From the NCBI GenBank assembly GCA_017454905.1, contig JAFTCB010000057.1, positions 1 to 64,000 on the forward strand: a stretch of DNA of 64,000 nt, written 5' to 3'. The translations under genes were made by a program, and so were the position numbers. A model generated the notes under the pieces. It worked only from the letters and a program-made list of their open reading frames with translations. It did no database searches and was not told the DNA's origin. The stretch is from Bacteroidales bacterium. Its GTDB lineage: Bacteria > Bacteroidota > Bacteroidia > Bacteroidales > UBA932. Below, piece after piece: positions 51,125 to 59,413 of the stretch. Position 1 is the first letter of the stretch; every line of letters starts with the position of its first letter.

Positions 51125-52968
51125 GAAAGTTGACGACCCTGCTGATGATCTGCATCCTGTCGGTCCCCGCCCTGCGGGCGCAGGACCAGAACGTGACTCC
51201 GTCCCCGGACGGCCGGAAAGAGGCTTTTACCCGCGGAGGTGACCTCTGGGTGCGTTCCCTGCCCGATTCCACCGAGACACGCCTGACTTTTGACGGCTCG
51301 GACCTGATCCTCAACGGCTACGCCTCCTGGGTCTACTATGAGGAGATCTTCGGACGTGCCTCCCGTTACAAGGCTTTCTGGTGGAGCCCGGATTCGCAGC
51401 TGCTCGGATTCTACCGCTTCGACAACTCATCGGTGCCGATGTTCCCCATCTATTCGCCCTTCGGCCAGGACGGGACGCTGCACCGGACCCGTTACCCCAA
51501 GGCGGGGGAGCCGAATCCGGCGGTGCGGATCGGGATCATCGAGGCCCGTTCCGGCGCGCAGCCGGTCTGGGCGGATTTCGAGGACTCCCCGGAGCAGTAT
51601 TTCGGCACGCCCTTCTGGGGGGCGGATTCCCGCGAACTGTATGTTTCGCGCGAGCCGCGCCGGCAGAATACCCTCGACCTGTACGCCGTGAGCGCCTCCG
51701 ACGGGTCCCGGCGGCAGGTGTACCATGAGGAGTATCCGACCTGGGTCGAGTGGATCGAGGGAATGATCTTCACGGACAAGGGGCTCTATATGGCGCGCAA
51801 CTTCGAGACCGGCTGGGAGCAGATCTACTTCCTGGGCTATGACGGCGCGCTCAAGCGGCTGACGGAAGGGGAGAACTGGGATATCCGCCTGTTGCGGGTC
51901 GACGAGAAAAAGGGAGATGTCTGGTTCACGGCGAAGCGCGACTCCCGGCTTCATACAGCGCTTTACCGGCTGGACAAGAAGGGGCGGATCACGGCGCTGA
52001 CGGACCCGGAGTTCAATGCGGCCGGCGTGCGCATCGCGGAAGACGGCAAGTCTTTCTCGGCGATGATTTCCACGGCCCGGACGCCCTGGAAGTCCGTCGA
52101 AGGCCGGACGGACAAATATGCGATCACGCAGGTCGTGGATACGATAACGGTGGATCCCGCGTCGCGTCCCTCGCCGCAGATCGTGCGGCTGGAGCATGAC
52201 GGCTTCGACCTCTACGGCCTGATGTCACTCCCCAAGGGGTTTGATCCTTCGAAGAAATATCCGGTGCAGATGCAGCTCTACGGCGGTCCCGGCACGCCCT
52301 ATGTGCGCGACAGCTGGGGCGACCGCGATGCTTCTGACCAGTGGTGCTTCGAAAACGGGGTGATCTACATCGTCGTGGATCCCCGTTCCTCCGGGGAAAA
52401 CGGCCGGCGGGGCATGGACCAGGCCTTCCGCCGGATGACGGTCATCGAGCTGCAGGACTATATCGCCTGGGCGCAGTGGCTGCAGTCCCTGCCCTATGTG
52501 GAAGGCTCCCGGATCGGGGTGAAGGGATTCTCCTTCGGCGGCACGACCACTTCCATGCTGGTGCTGCGCTATCCGGAGTATTTCCGTTGCGGCATCGCCG
52601 GCGGCGGGGTGTACGACTGGCATCTGTATGACACGCACTACACCGAACGCTTCATGGACACGCCGCAGGCCAATCCGGACGGCTATGCCGAGGCTTCGGT
52701 GATGACCTGGGTGCCGAAGGTGTTTGCCGGCGAAGGCCGGAAGCCGCTGCCGGAAGCCCTCTGCCTGACGCACGGCACGGGCGATGACAATGTCCATTTC
52801 CAGAATACGCTGCAGCTGATCGATGCCTTGCAGCAGGCGGGTTATCAGTTCGGACTGCGCATCTATCCGGACGGGATGCACGGCTACCGGGGAAGGCAGC
52901 ATGAGCACGACGCAGCCGCCGAGGCTATCTTCTGGCGGGAATGGTTGTTGGGGAGCTGCAACGAATAA
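51121..52968 (+). CDS. Secreted S9 family peptidase (dipeptidyl peptidase IV-like)
   Basis: 615 residues with signal peptide (MRKLTTLLMICILSVPALRAQ). An N-terminal beta-propeller contains WVYYEEIFGR, the double-Glu motif that binds the substrate amino end in DPP IV. The alpha/beta hydrolase domain has the nucleophile GFSFGGTTT, Asp in GTGDDNVHF and His in DGMHGYRG. It is about 100 residues shorter than typical bacteroidete DPP IV; the missing part is the first blade(s), because the EE motif sits only ~70 residues after the signal. Active-site residues are intact, so it is probably functional. The start overlaps the helicase stop. Confidence 0.88.
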   Translation: MRKLTTLLMICILSVPALRAQDQNVTPSPDGRKEAFTRGGDLWVRSLPDSTETRLTFDGSDLILNGYASWVYYEEIFGRASRYKAFWWSPDSQLLGFYRFDNSSVPMFPIYSPFGQDGTLHRTRYPKAGEPNPAVRIGIIEARSGAQPVWADFEDSPEQYFGTPFWGADSRELYVSREPRRQNTLDLYAVSASDGSRRQVYHEEYPTWVEWIEGMIFTDKGLYMARNFETGWEQIYFLGYDGALKRLTEGENWDIRLLRVDEKKGDVWFTAKRDSRLHTALYRLDKKGRITALTDPEFNAAGVRIAEDGKSFSAMISTARTPWKSVEGRTDKYAITQVVDTITVDPASRPSPQIVRLEHDGFDLYGLMSLPKGFDPSKKYPVQMQLYGGPGTPYVRDSWGDRDASDQWCFENGVIYIVVDPRSSGENGRRGMDQAFRRMTVIELQDYIAWAQWLQSLPYVEGSRIGVKGFSFGGTTTSMLVLRYPEYFRCGIAGGGVYDWHLYDTHYTERFMDTPQANPDGYAEASVMTWVPKVFAGEGRKPLPEALCLTHGTGDDNVHFQNTLQLIDALQQAGYQFGLRIYPDGMHGYRGRQHEHDAAAEAIFWREWLLGSCNE

Positions 52969-52999
52969 CCCGTTTTGGATGATAATTGAAAATCAATAT

Positions 53000-53045
53000 A
53001 TTACAAATCAACCTTCGGAACTTTCTCCGAAGGTTGATTTGTAAT
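53000..53045. terminator. 20-bp perfect hairpin, bidirectional terminator
   Basis: Arms 53000-53019 and 53026-53045 are exact complements around loop ACTTTC. It lies between the convergent S9 peptidase and esterase genes. Confidence 0.85.
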
Positions 53046-53071
53046 TGCTTGATAATTAACAGTGCCTGGAG

Positions 53072-53092
53072 ATCCCCGATCAGGTCGGGGAT
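53072..53092. repeat. REP-like palindrome, copy 2
   Basis: ATCCCCGA, loop TCAGG, TCGGGGAT. The same loop and near-identical arms occur at 10502-10522. It sits 10 nt beyond the stop of the esterase gene. Confidence 0.6.
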
Positions 53093-53102
53093 GGCGTAAA
53101 AG

Positions 53103-54371
<1,269 letters not shown>

Positions 54372-54391
54372 TCAGAAATGCGTCAAAAGAT

Positions 54392-55696
54392 TCAGTTTAT
54401 CTGCCCGCAGACGATCAGTACGGCGCTGCCGTCCGTAAGCCGGCAGCCGAAGATGTGGACTTCGCCTCCGGGCGAGATCCCCAGTTTGCGGCGGAGCGCA
54501 TCGCTTCCCAGCGGCAGGTTGCGGGCGGTGATCTCCGCGCGGGGATAGCGCTGCCGGAGCTGCCGGAAGGCCGCGCTTCCCAGCGGCAGGACCTCCAGGA
54601 CCCGGTATGCCTTGAACCAGGGAGCCGCATCGGCCGGAAGTCCGCCGCCAGGCACAGCGGGACCGGTTTCTGTGCCCGGGGAGCCGGGAAACGGGGTCCC
54701 GGGTACGCAGGAGGCCGTTTTTGTGCCCGACGGCACGGGCGAGAGGTAGAGATGCGTGGAAACTGCCAGCTTCTGCAGCCCCCAGCGGGCGCAGGGGAGA
54801 CGGAATGCCCCGGCTTTGAGCAGGGCGGGGGAGGGATCCAGCAGCAACTCCCCGGTCCGGACGCTTTCGGCGAAAATCAGCTCCGCCTCGCGCTCTTCCT
54901 GCTGGCGGAAACGGAAGACGGGTATGCCCTGCCCGCCGGATGCGCCGCCGGACAGCCGCACGGCGAGGATTTCCGGCTCCGCCGGGGCCGGCTCCCGCAG
55001 CAGCAGGCACAGCAGCTCCTTGACCTCCCCGTCCAGTTCCACCACGCGGATCTCATGCAGGAAGGGCCCCAGCCGCCGGGCGAGCATCGCCAGGTCGGCC
55101 ATCGGGGAAAGCTTGAGCAGCATGGCAGGTGCCTTGCGGAGCAGCATCGGCAGCATGGGAAGGATGTCGGGGGAGCAGTCTTCCAGCAGGAATACCTTGC
55201 GTCCGGCGGCATCGCGGCGTGCCGGATCGGCATAGATCAGGTCCGCCTCCGGCAAATCGGTATCCGGGCCCACGGTCTCGCAGCGGACCTCGATGTCCGT
55301 TGCGCCCAGCCGGCGGAAATTCCGCTCCGCCGCCGCGGCCAGTTCGGCATTCCGCTCGAAATACACCACCCGCTCCGCCACCTGCGAAAACGCCCGGCTG
55401 TCCACCCCCAGGCCGCCGGTAATGTCCACGATGGTTTTGCCCCCTCCGGCTTCCGCTCCGCTCCGCGGCCGGCTGTCCCCTGACACGTCCCGCTCCGCCG
55501 CAACCGCGGCCTTGTACCGGGCCGTGGCTTCGGAAGAACATTGCTCCAGGGACAGCGCCGAGGGAAACTCCAGCGGGTCCAGCCCGGCGGAACGGCGCTC
55601 CGCATCCACGGACGCCCACTCCGGCAGTTTGCGGGCCAGCTTCCGCGCGCGCCCGTCGTCCAGATCCTGCATTATCTGAGCAAAACTCCGTTTCAT
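54392..55696 (-). CDS. Class I SAM methyltransferase with THUMP-like domain
   Basis: 434 residues. The Rossmann SAM site is TIVDITGGLGVDS, then VVYFERNAEL and LIYADPARRD (the acidic catalytic loop). The C-terminal ~80 residues form the THUMP-like RNA-binding domain (VLEVLPLGSAAFRQLRQRYPRAEITARNLPL). The family is expected to modify RNA; the target is unknown. Two low-complexity insertions are notable: SGDSRPRSGAEAGGGK before the SAM motif and a Gly/Pro/Thr-rich stretch (PGTPFPGSPGTETGPAVPGG) near residue 340. The -7 box TACTTTTG (minus, 55708-55701) ends 4 nt before the start codon. Confidence 0.82.
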   Translation of the reverse strand: MKRSFAQIMQDLDDGRARKLARKLPEWASVDAERRSAGLDPLEFPSALSLEQCSSEATARYKAAVAAERDVSGDSRPRSGAEAGGGKTIVDITGGLGVDSRAFSQVAERVVYFERNAELAAAAERNFRRLGATDIEVRCETVGPDTDLPEADLIYADPARRDAAGRKVFLLEDCSPDILPMLPMLLRKAPAMLLKLSPMADLAMLARRLGPFLHEIRVVELDGEVKELLCLLLREPAPAEPEILAVRLSGGASGGQGIPVFRFRQQEEREAELIFAESVRTGELLLDPSPALLKAGAFRLPCARWGLQKLAVSTHLYLSPVPSGTKTASCVPGTPFPGSPGTETGPAVPGGGLPADAAPWFKAYRVLEVLPLGSAAFRQLRQRYPRAEITARNLPLGSDALRRKLGISPGGEVHIFGCRLTDGSAVLIVCGQIN

Positions 55697-55700
55697 GCCG

Positions 55701-55738
55701 CAAAAGTAAACACTTTCTCCGAAAAATGCTTATATTTG
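55701..55738. promoter_or_regulatory. Divergent promoters methyltransferase / pgm
   Basis: Minus box TACTTTTG (reverse complement of 55701-55708), predicting transcription to start at the ATG itself. Plus box TATATTTG (55731-55738) for pgm, leaving a ~70-nt leader. Confidence 0.55.
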
Positions 55739-55814
55739 ACAGAATCCGGCCGTTTCCGCCCTCCCGGAAGCCACCGGACCCGCATAGCTGACAACTACAA
55801 ACAAATAACCAAGT

Positions 55815-57479
55815 ATGAAAGAATTTGAACTGAAAGCCCAAAGCTGGCTCGACGGCGATTTCGACCAGGAAACCAAGCTCAAGATCATCCAGCTCCGCAA
55901 CAACGACCCTGCCGGGTTCGAAGATGCGTTCTACAAGAACCTCGAATTCGGTACCGGCGGCCTGCGCGGCATCATGGGTGTGGGTACGAACCGGATGAAC
56001 CGCTACACGGTCGGCATGGCCACCCAGGGCCTCGCCAACTACATCCTCTCCCACTACGACGGGGACGACCCGAAGGTCTGCATCTCCTACGACTCCCGCA
56101 ACAACAGCAAGGAGTTCGCCCGCATCACCGCCGACGTCCTGTCCAACAACGGCATCCATGTCTACATCTTCGACAACATCCGGCCTACGCCCGAAATGAG
56201 CTATGCGGTCCGCCTGAAAGGCGCCGTGGCCGGCGTGATGATTACCGCTTCCCACAATCCCAAGGAGTACAACGGCTACAAGGTCAGCTGGTCCGACGGC
56301 GGACAGGTCACCTCTCCGGTCGACAAGGAGATCGTGGCTGAAGTGGCCAAGATCACGGATCCTTCCATGGTGAAGTTCGAGGCCGGCCTGCGCGTGGGCG
56401 GCATCGAAGCGATGGGCGCCGACGTGGACGAGTGCTATCTGCGCGACCTGCTCTCCCTGAGCCTCAGCCCGGAACTGTGCGAGAAGCACGGCGACCTGAA
56501 GATCGTCTATACCCCGCTCCACGGCTGCGGCGTGCGCCTGATCCCTGAGATCCTGCACCGCAAGGGCTTCAAGAATATCATCAACGTCCCCGACCAGGAT
56601 GTCTCCGACGGCGACTTCCCGACGGTCATCTCCCCGAACCCGGAGGAGCCGGCCGCCCTCAAGATGGCCCTGGAGCGTGCCGATGAGACCGGCGCCGACC
56701 TGGTGATGGGCTCCGACCCGGATGCCGACCGCCTGGGCATCGCCGTGCGCGACAACGACGGCAAGATGGTCCTTTTCAACGGCAACCAGACCGCTGCCAT
56801 GCTTACCTACTACATCCTCAACCGCTGGAACGACCTCCACAAGCTCGGCGAAGGGAAATATGTCGTCAAGACCATCGTCACCACCGAGCTGATCACCGAC
56901 ATCTGCAAGAGCTTCAACGTGCCGGTGTACAATGTCCTCACGGGATTCAAGTACATTGCGGAAGTGGTCAAGCGCAACGAGGCCACGGGCGGCGAGTTCA
57001 TCTGCGGCGGCGAAGAGAGCTACGGCTTCAACGTCGGCCAGTTCGTCCGTGATAAGGATGCGCAGGTCAGCGCGATGATGGTGGCCGAATGCGCCGCCTG
57101 GGCTGCCGAGCAGGGACTTTCCCTGTACCAGCTGATGCAGCGGATCTACCGTGAATACGGCTACCGCAAGGAAGGCCTCGTGTCCGTGGTCCGCAAGGGC
57201 ATCTCCGGTGCCCGCGAGATCCAGCAGATGATGGTGGACCTGCGCGCCAATCCTCCCAAGGAGCTCGCCGGATCCCCCGTCACGAAAGTCATCGACTACC
57301 TGGAGCCGGAGAAGACCGGCCAGCCGTCCTCCAACGTGCTGCAGTTCTTCGACGCGGCCGGAGACGTCGTGTCCGTCCGTCCGTCCGGAACCGAACCCAA
57401 GATCAAGTTCTACTTCGGCGCCAAGGGCAACGATGCTGACGAAAAGATCGCCGCGCTCAAGAAACAGCTTTGTCAGTAA
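55815..57479 (+). CDS. pgm: Phosphoglucomutase/phosphomannomutase family (phospho-sugar mutase)
   Basis: 554 residues, the PgcA-like long bacterial form. Converts glucose 1-phosphate and 6-phosphate (possibly other hexose phosphates). Phosphoserine loop GVMITASHNPKEYNGYK, metal loop GSDPDADRLGIAV, sugar-binding CGGEESYGFNVG and phosphate-binding RPSGTEPKIKFY are all intact. It supplies glucose 1-phosphate for the dTDP- and UDP-sugar enzymes encoded earlier in the window. Likely highly expressed judging from C-ending codons. The next gene begins 20 nt after the stop. Confidence 0.93.
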   Translation: MKEFELKAQSWLDGDFDQETKLKIIQLRNNDPAGFEDAFYKNLEFGTGGLRGIMGVGTNRMNRYTVGMATQGLANYILSHYDGDDPKVCISYDSRNNSKEFARITADVLSNNGIHVYIFDNIRPTPEMSYAVRLKGAVAGVMITASHNPKEYNGYKVSWSDGGQVTSPVDKEIVAEVAKITDPSMVKFEAGLRVGGIEAMGADVDECYLRDLLSLSLSPELCEKHGDLKIVYTPLHGCGVRLIPEILHRKGFKNIINVPDQDVSDGDFPTVISPNPEEPAALKMALERADETGADLVMGSDPDADRLGIAVRDNDGKMVLFNGNQTAAMLTYYILNRWNDLHKLGEGKYVVKTIVTTELITDICKSFNVPVYNVLTGFKYIAEVVKRNEATGGEFICGGEESYGFNVGQFVRDKDAQVSAMMVAECAAWAAEQGLSLYQLMQRIYREYGYRKEGLVSVVRKGISGAREIQQMMVDLRANPPKELAGSPVTKVIDYLEPEKTGQPSSNVLQFFDAAGDVVSVRPSGTEPKIKFYFGAKGNDADEKIAALKKQLCQ

Positions 57480-57499
57480 CTTACTTAACAACAAGCAAT

Positions 57500-57979
57500 A
57501 TGGCATCTATCAGTGATCTCATCATGCAGCAGGTGAAAGCTGCTGTGGGTGGCGTCCAGGTCCCGTCCGGCGCCCAGAACCAAGTCATCAGCGGCATGTC
57601 GTCCTCCGTGCTCGGCAGCCTCACCCAGACCGTCGGCAAGCCCGGCGGCGTGGACCTCATCAAGAACCTGCTGACCGGCGCGACCAGCGCGGCGTCCAGC
57701 CCTGTGACCCAGCTCGCCGGCAAACTGTTCAATACCAATGTCCTGAGCAAGCTCAACCTGGGTTCCGCCCTGAACGGCACCCTTTCCGGCCTGATCCCGA
57801 CGGTGATGAGTAAGGTTTCCGGCATCCTGCGCGACCGCGACGGAGACGGCGATATCGATATGAACGACATCATCCTCAGCCTCAGGGGCGGTGCCGCCGG
57901 CGGGGCCGCCACGGGCGCTCTCGGCAACGCGGCCGCCAATGCCGCCAGGTCCATTCTTGGAAATATCTTCAAGAAATAA
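57500..57979 (+). CDS. Small DUF937-like protein with dockerin/EF-hand-type calcium motif
   Basis: 159 residues, Gly/Ala/Ser-rich, with no signal peptide. A long amphipathic N-terminal part is followed by DRDGDGDIDMNDIIL, a canonical calcium loop of the DxDGDGxID type, then an Ala/Gly-rich helix and a basic end (NIFKK). Bacteroidetes have similar small cytoplasmic proteins sometimes labelled DUF937. ATG 57500 is preferred over an upstream start overlapping pgm. The role is not known. A terminator follows 15 nt after the stop. Confidence 0.6.
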   Translation: MASISDLIMQQVKAAVGGVQVPSGAQNQVISGMSSSVLGSLTQTVGKPGGVDLIKNLLTGATSAASSPVTQLAGKLFNTNVLSKLNLGSALNGTLSGLIPTVMSKVSGILRDRDGDGDIDMNDIILSLRGGAAGGAATGALGNAAANAARSILGNIFKK

Positions 57980-57996
57980 CGGAATCCCCAGATGAA

Positions 57997-58026
57997 AAAA
58001 CCGGACGCTGTCAGCGCCCGGTTTTT
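57997..58026. terminator. Bidirectional terminator overlapping the nth 3' end
   Basis: AAAACCGG (57997-58004) and CCGGTTTT (58018-58025) enclose CGCT/AGCG with one mismatch. A T-run follows on the plus strand and an A-run precedes, so it serves both convergent genes. On the minus strand it encodes the last codons of nth. Confidence 0.8.
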
Positions 58027-58649
58027 TCGTATTCTTTGCACCACTGCGTGAGCGGACAGTCCGCGCAGTGAGGTTTCAGGGCGGTGCAGATGTAGCGACC
58101 GTGCAGGATCAGCCAGTGGTGGGCGATGGGGCGGAGTTCCCCCGGGATGTGCTTCTCGAGATCCAGCTCCACGGCGCGGGGCGTGGTGCCCCGGGACAGG
58201 CCCAGGCGCCGGGCGACGCGGAAGACATGCGTGTCCACGGCGATGACCTGCTCTCCCCAGGTGATGGAGGCGACGACATTGGCCGTCTTGCGGCCTACGC
58301 CCGGAAGCGTCATCAGCGCATCGATGTCCGACGGGACCTTGCCCCCGAACTCTTCCGTCAGCTTGCGGGCCATCGCGACCAGGTGCCGGGCTTTGCTGTT
58401 GGGGTAGGAGATGGAGCGGATCAGCTCATAGACGTCCTCTTCGGTGGCGGCCGCAAGGGCTTCCGGCGTGGGATACGCCGAGAAGAGGGCCGGGGTGGTC
58501 ATGTTCACGCGCTTGTCCGTGCATTGCGCGGAGAGCATCGTCGCCACGAGCAGCTGGTAGGGGGAGTCGAAATGCAATTCGGACTCCGCGACGGGCACGT
58601 TGTCCCGGAAATAGCCGAGGATGGATGCGTAGCGTTGTGCCAGGGTCAT
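58011..58649 (-). CDS. nth: Endonuclease III
   Basis: 212 residues. DNA glycosylase/AP lyase for oxidised pyrimidines. Helix-hairpin-helix LPGVGRKTANVV contains the catalytic Lys, VDTHVFRVARRLGL the catalytic Asp, and the C-terminal 4Fe-4S ligands are spaced Cys-x6-Cys-x2-Cys-x5-Cys (CTALKPHCADCPLTQWC). It overlaps ftsE by 4 bp and so probably depends on the ftsE promoter. Confidence 0.96.
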   Translation of the reverse strand: MTLAQRYASILGYFRDNVPVAESELHFDSPYQLLVATMLSAQCTDKRVNMTTPALFSAYPTPEALAAATEEDVYELIRSISYPNSKARHLVAMARKLTEEFGGKVPSDIDALMTLPGVGRKTANVVASITWGEQVIAVDTHVFRVARRLGLSRGTTPRAVELDLEKHIPGELRPIAHHWLILHGRYICTALKPHCADCPLTQWCKEYEKTGR

Positions 58650-59332
58650 TGCGTAATCTCTTTGCAGGTCTCGTCCCGGGTTTCGAAGATGCGGCCGGGG
58701 TAGCGCGCGCAGATGGACCGGTTGTGCGTGACCATCACGATGGCCGTCCCTTTCTCCCGGTTGATCTGGGAGAGCAGCTGGAGGATGCCTTCGGCCGTCT
58801 CTTCGTCGAGATTGCCGGTGGGCTCGTCCGCCAGGATGACCTCGGGATCGTTGAGGATGGCCCGGGCGATGGCAATGCGCTGCTGCTCGCCCCCGGAGAG
58901 CTGGTGGGGCATCTTGTGGGCCTTGGTATGCATCCCCACGGCGTCCAGCACTTCGGTGATCCGTCTGGCGATGGCGGAAGCATCCTTCCAGCCGGTCGCC
59001 TTGAGTACGAAGGAGAGGTTGTCCTCGACGCTGCGGTCCATCAGCAGCTGGAAATCCTGGAAGACGACCCCGATGCGGCGGCGGAGCCGTGGCACTTCTT
59101 TTGCGCGTATTCCCGCGAGGTTGAAGCCGCAGACCTGCCCCGTGCCCTTCCCCAGGCGGTTTTCCGCCGTGATCGTGCGGAAAATCGAAGTCTTGCCGCT
59201 GCCTACTTTGCCTACGATGTAGACGATCTGTCCGGGATAGACCTGGAGGTCAAGTCCATAGACGACCACGCTCTCTCCGTTGAGGATGTCGGCGTCGGTG
59301 AAGGAGATGATCGGGGTGCTGTTTTCTTCCAT
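58646..59332 (-). CDS. ftsE: Cell-division ABC ATPase FtsE
   Basis: 228 residues, stand-alone ABC ATPase. Walker A GKVGSGKTS, Q-loop VVFQDFQLL, signature LSGGEQQRIAIARAIL, Walker B VILADEPTGNLD and H-loop VMVTHNR. The QDFQLLMDRSVEDNLSF segment is typical of FtsE, which with FtsX regulates septal cell-wall hydrolases. ftsX is not adjacent, as is common in Bacteroidetes. The minus -7 box TATATTTG (59370-59363) lies about 30 nt upstream. Confidence 0.9.
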   Translation of the reverse strand: MEENSTPIISFTDADILNGESVVVYGLDLQVYPGQIVYIVGKVGSGKTSIFRTITAENRLGKGTGQVCGFNLAGIRAKEVPRLRRRIGVVFQDFQLLMDRSVEDNLSFVLKATGWKDASAIARRITEVLDAVGMHTKAHKMPHQLSGGEQQRIAIARAILNDPEVILADEPTGNLDEETAEGILQLLSQINREKGTAIVMVTHNRSICARYPGRIFETRDETCKEITQ

Positions 59333-59362
59333 AGCGGGGATAAAAATATTTAATGCACTCTA

Positions 59363-59391
59363 CAAATATAGCGCAAAAATGAGTAAATTTG
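59363..59391. promoter_or_regulatory. Divergent promoters ftsE / TPR-barrel operon
   Basis: Minus box TATATTTG (reverse complement of 59363-59370) and plus box TAAATTTG (59384-59391), 13 nt apart. Confidence 0.55.
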
Positions 59392-59413
59392 TCAAATTGG
59401 AAAAGATTAATCT

